A stretch of 64,000 nucleotides of DNA from assembly GCA_965226865.1 (NCBI GenBank), contig CBDDEH010000004.1:372001-436000 (forward strand). The letters run 5' to 3'. The notes beneath the pieces are model-generated. The model saw only the letters and a program-made list of their open reading frames with translations. It did not search any database and was not told the origin of the DNA. Source of the stretch: CBDDEH01 sp965226865. GTDB lineage: Bacteria; Chloroflexota; Dehalococcoidia; Lucifugimonadales; JAGWBF01. A program made the translations under genes and the position numbers. This document shows, in pieces, positions 51,763 through 59,904 of this stretch. Each line of letters begins with the position of its first letter. Positions within the stretch are counted from its first letter, which is position 1.

Positions 51763-52780
51763 AGCGTTTGAGGCAGCGGATCACCTCAGCCTTGCTCATT
51801 CCCTCGGTGGTGCGACGACGCATGTATGCCTGGGTCCGCTCATCATGACGAAGTCTGACGACAACAATGCGATGGAGTGCCGCGTTGGCCTGGCGGTGGC
51901 CGCCGCGGTTGAGCCGATGCCTGTTGGTCTTGCCGGAGGAAGCAGGGATGGGATTGACACCGCACAGGGAGGCGAAGGCAGCCTCGGAGTGGAGGCGGTC
52001 ATGGTTACTCCCGGCAGCAATGAGGAGGGTCGCCGCCGTGTCTGGTCCTATGCCGAAGCCATCCACCAGGGCTGGGGCTGCCGTCCGTGTGAGTCGTTGG
52101 ATCTCGGCCTCCAGGTCCTTTATCTCATTACCGAGTTGACGGTAGCGACGGGCAAGGGAGCGAAGAGCATACTTGGCCGTCGCGGTGGGACCCTCCATAC
52201 GACCAGGCCGGAAGCTCTTGGACCGGGTGACAAGGGCAGCAGCGGTGAGGCCAGTGAGGTGCTCACGAAGCCGGGCCGGGGCCGTGACAACCAGGGCCTT
52301 CATCTGGTTGATTGCCTGGGTGCGAGCCTTGACGGCCGAGTCCTTGGTGCTCTTGAACATACGGATCATTTCGACTTCACCCTCACCTGACTTGGGAGTG
52401 GCATCGGCTACTCCGGCAAGCACGGCACGCGCTGCCATCTCCGCATCAGTGGGATCGCTCTTCCCCTTCCGATAGCGGGTTGACCGGTCGGGCCGGTTGA
52501 CCTCCACTACGGTATGGCCCCTACTGGTCAGGAATCGGGCGACTCCGGCACCGTAGGAACCGGTGCCTTCAATCCCGAAGGCATGAATCTCTCCCAGGCC
52601 CCGGGACCACCGTTCGAGCTCCCCATACCCATGGGTGGTCGCCACTGTGTGAAGCTCCCCCAGGCGGACCCCCTGACGGTCAATGGCCACCGCCACATGC
52701 TCATCCTGGTGGGTGTCGACTCCGACGACCAGCTCAACACCACGACTACCTTTATGACCGACGACTCCTGTCATTTCCAC
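51701..52780 (-). CDS. IS110-family transposase 3, intact
   Basis: 359 residues, of the longer IS110/IS1111-like type. DEDD set: VELVVGVDTHQDEHVAVAID (Asp), HAFGIEGTGSYGAGVARFLT (Glu), RYRKGKSDPTDAEMAARAVL (Asp, Asp). The C-terminal domain has GFGIGPDTAATLLIAAGSN and FASLCGVNPIPASSGKTNRH with the conserved Ser. Start ATG 52780, GGAGGTGGA upstream. Not closely related to transposases 1 and 2, so it represents a third independent IS110 arrival. Confidence 0.93.
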   Translation of the reverse strand: MEMTGVVGHKGSRGVELVVGVDTHQDEHVAVAIDRQGVRLGELHTVATTHGYGELERWSRGLGEIHAFGIEGTGSYGAGVARFLTSRGHTVVEVNRPDRSTRYRKGKSDPTDAEMAARAVLAGVADATPKSGEGEVEMIRMFKSTKDSAVKARTQAINQMKALVVTAPARLREHLTGLTAAALVTRSKSFRPGRMEGPTATAKYALRSLARRYRQLGNEIKDLEAEIQRLTRTAAPALVDGFGIGPDTAATLLIAAGSNHDRLHSEAAFASLCGVNPIPASSGKTNRHRLNRGGHRQANAALHRIVVVRLRHDERTQAYMRRRTTEGMSKAEVIRCLKRYVAREVFSVLRNSALSHSTP

Positions 52781-52976
52781 CTCCCGGAGGATAGCGCACT
52801 GGCCAGGTGAGCGGACAGGACTGCGATGGGGCGTGAGGCCAGGCTCCTATAAGGTCACTGCTCGCCTTGCCGAGGGCACTTCTGGCGCCACCTCGAATCG
52901 AGTCGACAGATCAGGCTGAAGGCATGATGCCAGTCTCAGAAAGGGTCAGGCCCGAGCCGAGGTGGCCCGGGATTCA
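52781..52976 (-). ncRNA. Non-coding upstream region of IS110 element 3, candidate bridge RNA
   Basis: About 200 bp without ORF between the transposase start and the cobQ remnant. By analogy with the IS110 group, this left end would encode the bridge RNA. No structural signature was verified. Confidence 0.3.
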
Positions 52977-53072
52977 TCATCGCAGTCTCAGGATGCGACA
53001 TAGAGCGGCTGTAATGACGCTTTTGCCCACAGAAGAGGCGGTGCCTTGGACCATCAACGTCTTGGCGGCCAT
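52977..53072 (-). pseudogene. cobQ: cobQ (cobyric acid synthase), N-terminal remnant
   Basis: 31 codons from ATG 53072: MAAKTLMVQGTASSVGKSVI and TAALCRIL, the universal CobQ start with P-loop-like GTASSVGKS, then a junction with IS110 DNA and a stop. CobQ normally has about 490 residues and amidates adenosyl-cobyric acid side chains. It lies 18 bp after cobO, as the fifth gene of the cobalamin operon. Loss of CobQ at this locus suggests that late cobalamin assembly has been dropped or depends on another copy. Confidence 0.85.
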
Positions 53073-53090
53073 CTTGTTCCTTCGGGTCAG

Positions 53091-53651
53091 TTAAAAATCG
53101 ATGCCCGGTTGGGCCTTCAGTCCCTGTTTGTATGGGTGCTTGATCTCCTTCATCTCGGTCACAAGGTCCGCGAATTCGATCAGTGCCTCTGGTGCGTATC
53201 GACCTGTGATGATCACGTGAAGCCCTTCCGGACGGCTGCGTAATGCTTCCAGAGCGTCTTCCACCGGTATCCATCCATAATGGAGAGGGCAGGTGAACTC
53301 GTCTAGGATGAGCACGTCGTAATCGCCGGACGCCATTCGCTCCTTACACAGCTCCCACAGCTCCAAAGCCAGTGCCTTGGTAGCCTCGATGTCCTTGGAC
53401 CTCCAGGTGAACCCATCGCCCATGGGACGTATTTCAACGCCTATCTTGCGTGCGGCGCGGTGCTCACCGAAGTTAGCGGTCGAGTGCTTGATGAACTGGA
53501 GCATGTTCACCCTCATGTCCCGGCCCCAAGCTCGGAAGAGGACGCCCATGGCCGCCGAGGTCTTGCCCTTGCCATCGCCGGTGTTTACCATTACCAGGCC
53601 CTTTTTCACCCGTCGTTTGTTATCTGGGCCAACGGCGTTCTTTGGTGTCAC
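53091..53651 (-). CDS. cobO: Cob(I)yrinic acid a,c-diamide adenosyltransferase
   Basis: 186 residues, the usual CobA/CobO length. P-loop NTGDGKGKTSAAMGVLFRAW, then MLQFIKHSTANFGEHRA, the FTWRSKDIEATKAL segment, DYDVLILDEFTCPLHYGWIP (Walker B-like Asp) and a C-terminal HVIITGRYAPEALIEFADLV. It transfers adenosyl from ATP to reduced cobalt in cobalamin or its precursors. It follows the btuD-like gene in a riboswitch-led operon, supporting use of imported corrinoid. Internal or salvage function fits better than de novo synthesis, since no early cob genes are seen here. Confidence 0.94.
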   Translation of the reverse strand: MTPKNAVGPDNKRRVKKGLVMVNTGDGKGKTSAAMGVLFRAWGRDMRVNMLQFIKHSTANFGEHRAARKIGVEIRPMGDGFTWRSKDIEATKALALELWELCKERMASGDYDVLILDEFTCPLHYGWIPVEDALEALRSRPEGLHVIITGRYAPEALIEFADLVTEMKEIKHPYKQGLKAQPGIDF

Positions 53652-53699
53652 AGGTGCAACCTCTACTTTATTCGTTTCAGTTGGAAATGGGTGACCACA

Positions 53700-54515
53700 C
53701 TACTCAATGGATGGTTTAGCTAGAATGTTGCCACTCATTGGAAGCACTACCGGAGTCTGGTAAACGGGATGCCTCAATACGGAGACTTCGGCTCCAAAGG
53801 CTATCGATATAACCTCCGAGGTTATCACCTCGTCGGGCTTGCCAATTGTGAGGATCTGCCCCTTGTGCAGTACTGCTATCCTATCGCAATATTGGGCTGC
53901 CAACGATAGATCGTGCATGGCAGCAAGTACGGTGATCCTCGCGTCTCTTCGTATGCTTTGGACCACATCCATGACACTCGACTGAAATCCGATGTCTAGG
54001 TGGGCGGTTGGCTCGTCTAACAGTAATAACGGGGCCTGCTGGGCCAAGGCTCTTGCGATGAAGACCCTCTGCAACTCGCCACCTGAAAGGGTTGAAACGG
54101 GCCTGCCGGCGAACTCCAACGAAGTCGTCATCTCCATGGCACTTCGGCAAATTTCGATATCTCCCCGTCCTTCCCACTGAAACAACCCTAGATAAGGGTT
54201 TCGCCCCATCAAAACAACGTCCAGGGCGGTGAAACCTGGGGGTACCGCGGGATTTTGCTGAACCGTTGCTACCAGACGGGCCCTGTCGCGAGGGATTAGC
54301 CTGTTTGCCTCTTTATTCTTGATCCGTAAGGACCCCTTATACTGAGACAATACGCCGCTGATTATCTTGAGCAGGGTGGTCTTACCAGATCCGTTCGGTC
54401 CGACGAGACCCAGAAACTCCCCTTCCGCGACTTCCATATTCAAGCCTTCGAATATAGGGCGTCGACTGTACGAGAATCCCATTCCCTCGACTGCTAGCAG
54501 TGGTTCTAGGTTCAT
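53700..54515 (-). CDS. btuD: ABC transporter ATP-binding protein, cobalamin/siderophore type
   Basis: 271 residues. Walker A GPNGSGKTTLLKI, Q-loop region TVQQNPAVPPGF, signature LSGGELQRVFIARALAQ, Walker B LLLLDEPTAHLD, H-loop His in VLAAMHDLSLAAQYC. FecE/BtuD class by comparison of motif spacing. Its start overlaps the permease stop by 4 bp (translational coupling). With the riboswitch upstream and cobO downstream, corrinoid is the likely substrate; a siderophore transporter of the same family is excluded only by context. The symbol is therefore by context. Confidence 0.9.
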   Translation of the reverse strand: MNLEPLLAVEGMGFSYSRRPIFEGLNMEVAEGEFLGLVGPNGSGKTTLLKIISGVLSQYKGSLRIKNKEANRLIPRDRARLVATVQQNPAVPPGFTALDVVLMGRNPYLGLFQWEGRGDIEICRSAMEMTTSLEFAGRPVSTLSGGELQRVFIARALAQQAPLLLLDEPTAHLDIGFQSSVMDVVQSIRRDARITVLAAMHDLSLAAQYCDRIAVLHKGQILTIGKPDEVITSEVISIAFGAEVSVLRHPVYQTPVVLPMSGNILAKPSIE

Positions 54516-55603
54516 ATCATCGCCTTCCTGCGCATTAGCAGGTACAGGAAAAAAGGAGCGCCACAGAAAGCGGTCACTACCCCGACAGGCAGCTCGGTAG
54601 GGCTTAATACGGTGCGTGCCACCAGGTCTGCGAGGATCAAAAAACCGGCGCCCACTAGCATTGCCATAGGCAACAGGAAACGATTATCGTATCCCCATAC
54701 CATCCTCACCGCATGAGGTGCGATAAGGCCGACGAACCCTATAAGTCCACTGACCGAAACCGCGGCTGCGGTGGTCAAAGAAGCGATGACTATCAAGATT
54801 ATCTTGGTCTTCTCCACGCTGACACCTAGCTGCTTCGCTTCATCTTCATTCAACTGGAACATATTTATGATGCGGCCGTAGGCCATCATGATCAGCGACC
54901 CCAAGACCAGGTATGGAAGGACTACGTAGACATCCTGCCACTGGGCCCCGATAAACCCACCCAAGAGCCATGCTAGGAGAGGTCTGATGTCGGGGTCGCT
55001 ACGGATCATCAGGAAACTGGTGGTTGCTGCTGCCAGAGAGGCGATGGCTACGCCCGCCAGGATAAGGGTGGTGAGATGCAGCCCCTCCGATTTCCGCGCA
55101 ATAACGTAGGCTATAGTCACTGCTGTTAAACCGCCTGCGAAGGCAGCAAGTGGTAGTGCGCTAAACCCGTGAAAATAATGGGGCACGCTCGTAAGAATGA
55201 CTATGGTCGCCCCTAAACCGGCACCTGATGCAACGCCGATAAGATAAGGGTCGGCCAGTGGGTTGCGGAACAGGCCCTGGTAGGTGGCTCCGGAAGCCGC
55301 TAGGCAAGCTCCCACTAGACCAGCCAGGATTATTCTCGGAAACCTGAGTTGCCAAACGATCGAGTCCCAGCTTTGTGGCCACGTGGAGTCGATGTCCACC
55401 ATGGGCAACTTATCAATAAGTATTCTGGCTGTGGTAATGGGTGGAACGTAAACTGAACCCAGTGCTGACGCGGCCAAGATGATGACGAGCAACACCGCCA
55501 GACCGGTGGCGATGGTCCACCGTGGATAAGCAAGTCTCAGCGACAGTGGCGCTGGGACTGCTTCTCGCACTCTATTAGCTTCTGTCGATGAATCGGCGCT
55601 CAT
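54512..55603 (-). CDS. btuC: FecCD/BtuC-type ABC transporter permease
   Basis: 363 residues with about ten hydrophobic spans. Family features: RFPRIILAGLVGACLAASGA near residue 95, then YQGLFRNPLADPYLIGVASG and the cytosolic coupling segment (LGVSVEKTKIILIVIASLTT) before ATPase contact, and the conserved LIGFVGLIAPHAVRMVWG plus ELPVGVVTAFCGAPFFLYLL. Together these identify the BtuC/FecD class. The N-terminal 25 residues are an ordinary cytosolic extension. Second gene of the operon, 11 bp after the binding protein. Confidence 0.93.
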   Translation of the reverse strand: MSADSSTEANRVREAVPAPLSLRLAYPRWTIATGLAVLLVIILAASALGSVYVPPITTARILIDKLPMVDIDSTWPQSWDSIVWQLRFPRIILAGLVGACLAASGATYQGLFRNPLADPYLIGVASGAGLGATIVILTSVPHYFHGFSALPLAAFAGGLTAVTIAYVIARKSEGLHLTTLILAGVAIASLAAATTSFLMIRSDPDIRPLLAWLLGGFIGAQWQDVYVVLPYLVLGSLIMMAYGRIINMFQLNEDEAKQLGVSVEKTKIILIVIASLTTAAAVSVSGLIGFVGLIAPHAVRMVWGYDNRFLLPMAMLVGAGFLILADLVARTVLSPTELPVGVVTAFCGAPFFLYLLMRRKAMI

Positions 55604-55614
55604 ACTCTGCGGCC

Positions 55615-56571
55615 CTATCGGAAAATATCCGGATAGATCAGCTTGCCCAGTTCATTGATCCCGTCTACGAATCTTGGACCGGCCACTTCAATGAGGCTGA
55701 CGTCGATATGGTACAACCTACCATTTTTTACAGCCGATACATTCTGAAACGCCGGGTCGCTTTTGTAAATCTCTAGAGATTCCTCAAAAGTGGCAATAAT
55801 AATCTCTGGATCTTTATCGACGATTACTTCGGGGCTCAACTGAGCATCACCTGATATGTCTTCGGCGATATTTTGGGCCTTCAACAGGGTATAGACTTGT
55901 CCTACCAGCGTGTCTGGACCTACTGTCCAGAACCCCGGCGAGCCGTCGTGGAATACTCTCGGGCCTTTTTCTATGGGAGTGACCCTGTCACTGATTTCTT
56001 TGACCTTGGCCTCAAACTCCCCGGCAACATCTTCAGCCATATCGACCTGGCCAGTTAGCCTTCCCCACAAACGTATCTGTGGAGGGATACCCTCGACTGT
56101 ATCGGGGTTCTTCAAGTACAAGACCTTGACGCCCAGATTCTCCAAGTCGGGTAAAGAGCTCGAGTAGAATGTATAGATCAGGTCTGGTTCTAGCTCTAAC
56201 ACCTTTTCTGAGTTGATAGTAAAGGCACTTCCCACTCTTGGTATATCATCAGCGTCCGGCGGATACGTGACGAAGTCGTGGGTTCCTGCTATTCGCTGAC
56301 CCTGCCCGATGGCGAATAACACTTCTACCGGCACGGAGCTATAGGTAACGATCCGTTGGGGAGGTCCCTCGAAAACCACCTCGCTGCCGTTGCTGTCAGT
56401 AATGGTCATAGGGAAGAGCGAGGGAGTGGGCGTCGGTTCCTGTGTAGGTACCGGGGTTGCGGTAGCACTGTCACCGCAGGCGGTTCCCAGAATTACCAGG
56501 AATACTAACATGCCGACAAGCGACGACCAACGAGTTCCGGATGACTTTGACCCCAGACCAAGCAACTTCAT
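55615..56571 (-). CDS. btuF: Corrinoid ABC transporter substrate-binding lipoprotein
   Basis: 318 residues. Lipobox ILGTAC at residue 32, Pro/Thr linker (TATPVPTQEPTPTPSL), then the class III binding-protein fold: RIVTYSSVPVEVLFAIGQGQ, a metal-linker-type long helix DMAEDVAGEFEAKVKEISDR, and SPEVIVDKDPEIIIATF with a conserved C-terminal GRLYHIDVSLIEVAGPRFVD. First gene of the operon; its transcript starts with a cobalamin riboswitch, so corrinoid is the expected ligand. The gene starts with ATG 34 bp after the terminator hairpin. Attached to the membrane outer face. Confidence 0.9.
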   Translation of the reverse strand: MKLLGLGSKSSGTRWSSLVGMLVFLVILGTACGDSATATPVPTQEPTPTPSLFPMTITDSNGSEVVFEGPPQRIVTYSSVPVEVLFAIGQGQRIAGTHDFVTYPPDADDIPRVGSAFTINSEKVLELEPDLIYTFYSSSLPDLENLGVKVLYLKNPDTVEGIPPQIRLWGRLTGQVDMAEDVAGEFEAKVKEISDRVTPIEKGPRVFHDGSPGFWTVGPDTLVGQVYTLLKAQNIAEDISGDAQLSPEVIVDKDPEIIIATFEESLEIYKSDPAFQNVSAVKNGRLYHIDVSLIEVAGPRFVDGINELGKLIYPDIFR

Positions 56572-56604
56572 CGAGAGACCCCCGTTGCACTGAATTATCT
56601 AAGG

Positions 56605-56645
56605 CAAAAGAAGAACCCCTGGACTTGCTCCTGCCAGGGGTTTTT
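56605..56645 (-). terminator. Rho-independent terminator between riboswitch and btuF
   Basis: On the minus strand AACCCCTGG, an 11-base loop and CCAGGGGTT form a perfect 9-bp stem followed by CTTCTTTT. It is the likely expression platform of the cobalamin riboswitch. Confidence 0.85.
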
Positions 56646-56729
56646 GGTGCTCTCATCAGTAGTGGCTTGGTACTATCCTGTGAGCCGACTACCCGGGAAC
56701 GCCCTCTGTTAAGCGCAGGGGCAAGGTCC

Positions 56730-56896
56730 CGCGTTCCTGGGTCGGTCTCCTGGCTTACGGATCGTTGTTGTACCGACGCCTTCCCATCCTCTGTGGGACA
56801 GTGGCCTTCTGGTCGGATAACTCCCCGTTTACAGTGGCGCTACCGCGGCGGAATCTCACCGCCTTCCCGTATTAAGCTTGTTGCACCCAGGTCGCG
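56730..56896 (-). promoter_or_regulatory. Cobalamin (B12) riboswitch
   Basis: P1 arms CGCGACCTGGGT (5') and ACCCAGGAACGCG (3') close the element. The conserved elements occur in family order: GGGAAGGCGG, GCCACTGTAA, a second GCCACTGTCC, GGGAAGGCGTC and the B12 box AGCCAGGAGACC (56755-56744). It lies on the minus strand directly upstream of a terminator and the btuF-btuC-btuD-cobO operon, so binding of adenosyl- or other cobalamin should stop transcription. Confidence 0.94.
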
Positions 56897-56927
56897 TTAT
56901 TTGGTTTTTAAATTGCCTTGAGCGTCA

Positions 56928-56956
56928 ATTATAAAAGCACGTTCAGGGCCTGTCAA
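56928..56956 (-). promoter_or_regulatory. Consensus sigma-70 promoter of the cobalamin operon
   Basis: TTGACA, 17 bp, TATAAT: full agreement with the consensus in both boxes. The -10 box ends 31 bp before the riboswitch P1 stem. Confidence 0.85.
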
Positions 56957-57038
56957 CGACCCTTCGGCAACATTCCTTCATGAGTGAATCACCCCTTCTT
57001 CAGTAACATTCTTGTATGAGTTGACACGCGGCCGAATG

Positions 57039-57067
57039 TTGACTTTCCTATTTCCGTCTGTTAAATT
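57039..57067 (+). promoter_or_regulatory. Candidate promoter of guaB3
   Basis: TTGACT, 17 bp, TAAATT, upstream of the start at 57115. Two direct repeats with the pattern AACATTC...ATGAGT (near 56970 and 57005) precede it and could be operator half-sites. Confidence 0.5.
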
Positions 57068-57114
57068 CGTGCTCACCGCTCCCCCAATAGACTGCTCGGC
57101 AATTCCCACTGGAC

Positions 57115-58314
57115 ATGATTCCGGTGGATTCGTACACCATTTTAGGGGCTGCGCCAAGGGGTAATTCGCGCATGACCGTACCGATGTTCAAAGAGCTTCG
57201 CAGAGCTTACGGATTTGACGAAGTCGCTATCGTTCCGGGGGAAGCTACTATCAATCCGGATATGACTTCCACTGATCTGACAATCGGGGACTTCGTATTT
57301 CCCACTCCGATCATAGCGGCTGCGATGGACGCCGTCGTTTCGCCGCCGTTCGCCGTGTTGATGCATGAAGCGGGTGGTTTGGGTGTCCTCAATTTGGAGG
57401 GAATCTATTCCAGATATCAGGACCCTTACGCCGTCCTCGAGACTGTTATCTCCGCTCCTCAATCGGAAGCCACTGCTTTCTTACAAAAGACTTATTCAGA
57501 ACCCATCAAAGATGAGTTGGTTGGGAGCAGCATAAAGGAGATCAAGAAATCGGGCGCCGTGTGTGCCGCGTCCGTAACGCCCCAAAATGCAAAAAGATTA
57601 GCTCAGATCGCGGTAGATGCTGGGGCGGACATCATCGTAGTCCAATCCACCGTTACCACTGCCAGGCACATGTCTCGCAGTTACCGTGGTCTGATCTTCT
57701 CAGAGCTCCGCCGCAGCCTCAAAGTACCTGTCATAGTCGGGAACTGCGTTACCTACGATGCGGCTATGGAACTCATGGAGACCGGGATTGATGGGATCCT
57801 GGTCGGAGTCGGTCCCGGAGCGGCTTGCACGACACGAGAAGTTGTGGGCGTTGGAGTCCCTCAGGTCACCGCGACAATCGAGTGCGCCTCAGCAAGGGAA
57901 GAGCACTTCCGCCGGACCGGTAAATACGTGGCCGTGATCACCGACGGAGGTATCAGGACTGGGGGTGACCTCTGCAAGTCCTTCGCTTCAGGGGCGGACG
58001 GCGTGATGCTTGGCACACCCATGGCTCAGGTTGAGGAAGCGCCTGGCAGAGGATTCAATTGGGGAATGGCTAATCCCCACCCTGAGCTGCCAAGAGGCAC
58101 CAGGATCAAGGTAGGAACCAGAGGACACCTGAAAAACCTGCTGTTTGGGCCGACGTCAGTGACTGATGGTACCCAGAACTTCGAAGGCGCGCTAAAGGTG
58201 GCGATGGGTATGTGCGGAGCTTATACCATAAGGGACTTGCACAAGGCCGACATGGTAATCGCTCCCGCGATAAAGACCGAGGGGAAGATTTTCCAGCTAG
58301 CTCAGTCTTCTTGA
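57115..58314 (+). CDS. guaB3: GuaB3 family IMP dehydrogenase-related protein
   Basis: 399 residues without CBS domains, the size of GuaB3-type proteins found in Actinobacteria, cyanobacteria and Chloroflexota. Key parts: MFKELRRAYGFDEVAIVPGE, FVFPTPIIAAAMDAVVSPPF, GNCVTYDAAMELMETGIDGI, catalytic Cys in VGVGPGAACTTREVVGVGVP, and AVITDGGIRTGGDLCKSFAS. IMP dehydrogenases oxidise IMP to XMP, and some GuaB3 proteins act in purine salvage instead. The start could alternatively be ATG 57172; the upstream ATG extends the family N-terminus. Own promoter; the downstream SDR genes are convergent. Confidence 0.9.
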   Translation: MIPVDSYTILGAAPRGNSRMTVPMFKELRRAYGFDEVAIVPGEATINPDMTSTDLTIGDFVFPTPIIAAAMDAVVSPPFAVLMHEAGGLGVLNLEGIYSRYQDPYAVLETVISAPQSEATAFLQKTYSEPIKDELVGSSIKEIKKSGAVCAASVTPQNAKRLAQIAVDAGADIIVVQSTVTTARHMSRSYRGLIFSELRRSLKVPVIVGNCVTYDAAMELMETGIDGILVGVGPGAACTTREVVGVGVPQVTATIECASAREEHFRRTGKYVAVITDGGIRTGGDLCKSFASGADGVMLGTPMAQVEEAPGRGFNWGMANPHPELPRGTRIKVGTRGHLKNLLFGPTSVTDGTQNFEGALKVAMGMCGAYTIRDLHKADMVIAPAIKTEGKIFQLAQSS

Positions 58315-58323
58315 CACTAGCGC

Positions 58324-59073
58324 TTATTGCGCCGTTACTCCCCCGTCGATTGCCAGCTCGGACCCCGTGACCCACTCCGCTTCATCAGAGGCTAAGTACA
58401 ACACTCCATAAGCCAACTCTTCCGTCGTTCCCCTCCGTCCTAACGGGATATCCGGCTGGCTCGCCCCCCTTGACCCCCTGTCCTCGTCGCCGAATTGAAT
58501 CATCGGTGTCTGGATTGGGCCAGGGAACACGGTGTTGCAGCGGATATTGTCCTTGGCGTGCTGAAGGGCCGTGACCCTGGTGAACGCCCTGACCGCGCCT
58601 TTAGACGCCGCGTACGCCGGGTAATCCCGGGCTATTATCCCGCCGATCGAGGATATGTTGACAATGGAACCTCCACCCGCTCGGCGCATGGCTGGTATCG
58701 CATGCTTTGTTCCCAGGAACACTCCGGTCGCGTTTACCGCCATGATCTTTTCCCAGAGTTCCTCGGTAGTATCGTCCAGGTTGAAGCCCTCGCCGATAGC
58801 GGCGTTGTTAACGAGGATGTTTAGCCCTCCGTACTTGGACTCTACCAGGTCTATGACTTTGATCCAGTCGTCTTCATTCGACACGTTCATGTGGACGAAG
58901 GTAGCCTCCCCTCCGGCTTCCCGCACCTCCGCTTCTACTTGTTTCCCCTCCTCTTCCAGGATGTCGACGAAGGCTACTTTTGCGCCATGGCTGGCGAAGA
59001 GCTTGACCTCTGTGGCGCCCTGGCCCCTCGCTCCGCCGGTTATTAGGGCCACCTTTCCCTCAAGTCTGCCCAT
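58324..59073 (-). CDS. SDR family oxidoreductase
   Basis: 249 residues. TGGARGQG (Rossmann, residues 12-19), NNAA at 88-91, catalytic Ser in IVNISSIGG, YxxxK in YPAYAASKG, C-terminal GSELAIDGGVTAQ. Close paralogue of the adjacent gene at 59103-59855, so this is a tandem duplication at the end of the histidine operon. Probably a 3-alpha/20-beta-hydroxysteroid dehydrogenase- or FabG-like enzyme by the TGGARGQG motif. Start ATG after GAGGAACAA. Confidence 0.9.
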   Translation of the reverse strand: MGRLEGKVALITGGARGQGATEVKLFASHGAKVAFVDILEEEGKQVEAEVREAGGEATFVHMNVSNEDDWIKVIDLVESKYGGLNILVNNAAIGEGFNLDDTTEELWEKIMAVNATGVFLGTKHAIPAMRRAGGGSIVNISSIGGIIARDYPAYAASKGAVRAFTRVTALQHAKDNIRCNTVFPGPIQTPMIQFGDEDRGSRGASQPDIPLGRRGTTEELAYGVLYLASDEAEWVTGSELAIDGGVTAQ

Positions 59074-59102
59074 TTGTTCCTCCAGAAGTTATTGGCCAGA
59101 AG

Positions 59103-59855
59103 TTATTGGATAGTGACACCGCCGTCGATGACGAATTCTGCTCCGGTGACGAAGCTGGCTTCGTCAGATGCCAGGTACAAGACGGAATAAGCTATGTCTT
59201 CGGGCTTTCCAATTCTCCCCAACGGGACGTTGGGAAGGGTCGGCCTTCCTTTGGCAGCAGGATCCTTCTGGGCCTCCTGGCGCATAGGAGTATCGATTGG
59301 GCCGACGTGTATGGAGTTACATCGTATTTGTTCTTTGGCATGCTGGATCGCCACGACCTTGGTGAAAGCCCTCAAAGCGCCTTTGGACGCCGCATAGGCT
59401 GTATACCCCACTCCGACAAAACCGGAAATCGAGCCGACGTTGACTATCGCGCCTCCATTGACACGCCGCATCGCCGGGATTGAATGCTTGGTGCCGAGGA
59501 ACACGCTCTTAGCGTTGACGGCTATTACCTCGTTCCACTGCTCCAAAGTGGTGGTTTCCAGAAAAGGTACCCCCGTGATTCCGGCGTTGTTAACTAAGAT
59601 GTCGAGTTTTCCGTATTTAGACTCGGCTAGACCGACAGCCCTTCGCCAGTCCTCAGACACACTTACGTCCATGGTAATAAAGGTGGCGTCGCCGCCTCCG
59701 CTATTTACCTGGGCCTCGACGTTATGTCCCAGTTCCTCTCTTAAGTCGCCGAAGACGACCTTGGCGCCTTCCCTCGCGAAAAGCTCTACCTCTGAGGCAC
59801 CTTGGCCCCTTGCTCCGCCCGTTATTATTGCGACCTTACCGTCGAGTCTTCCCAA
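59103..59855 (-). CDS. SDR family oxidoreductase
   Basis: 250 residues from TTG 59855, chosen because GAGGAG lies 7 bp upstream and the protein then aligns end to end with its paralogue; an open frame upstream to 59954 overlaps hisIE. TGGARGQG, NNAG, catalytic Ser in IVNVGSISG, YTAYAASKG and C-terminal GAEFVIDGGVTIQ. Follows hisIE by 49 bp, so it may be transcribed with the histidine operon without being part of the pathway. Confidence 0.88.
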   Translation of the reverse strand: MGRLDGKVAIITGGARGQGASEVELFAREGAKVVFGDLREELGHNVEAQVNSGGGDATFITMDVSVSEDWRRAVGLAESKYGKLDILVNNAGITGVPFLETTTLEQWNEVIAVNAKSVFLGTKHSIPAMRRVNGGAIVNVGSISGFVGVGYTAYAASKGALRAFTKVVAIQHAKEQIRCNSIHVGPIDTPMRQEAQKDPAAKGRPTLPNVPLGRIGKPEDIAYSVLYLASDEASFVTGAEFVIDGGVTIQ

Positions 59856-59904
59856 CCAGGTTCTCCTCTCTTCCCTAATCTCGGAACCGCTGTTTGGCCA
59901 TGGG

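Larger units (their letters stand above)
51690..52985 (-). mobile_element. IS110-family element 3
   Basis: About 1.3 kb with one intact transposase gene and about 200 bp of upstream non-coding DNA. It inserted within cobQ; only the first 30 cobQ codons survive on one side, and the rest of cobQ is not found on the other side, so a deletion accompanied or followed insertion. Ends are approximate because IS110 elements lack inverted repeats. Confidence 0.75.

Noticed and set aside
53700..56571. Siderophore/heme ABC transporter assignment
   Set aside because: Sequence alone does not separate these families, but the cobalamin riboswitch upstream and cobO/cobQ downstream make corrinoid import far more likely.
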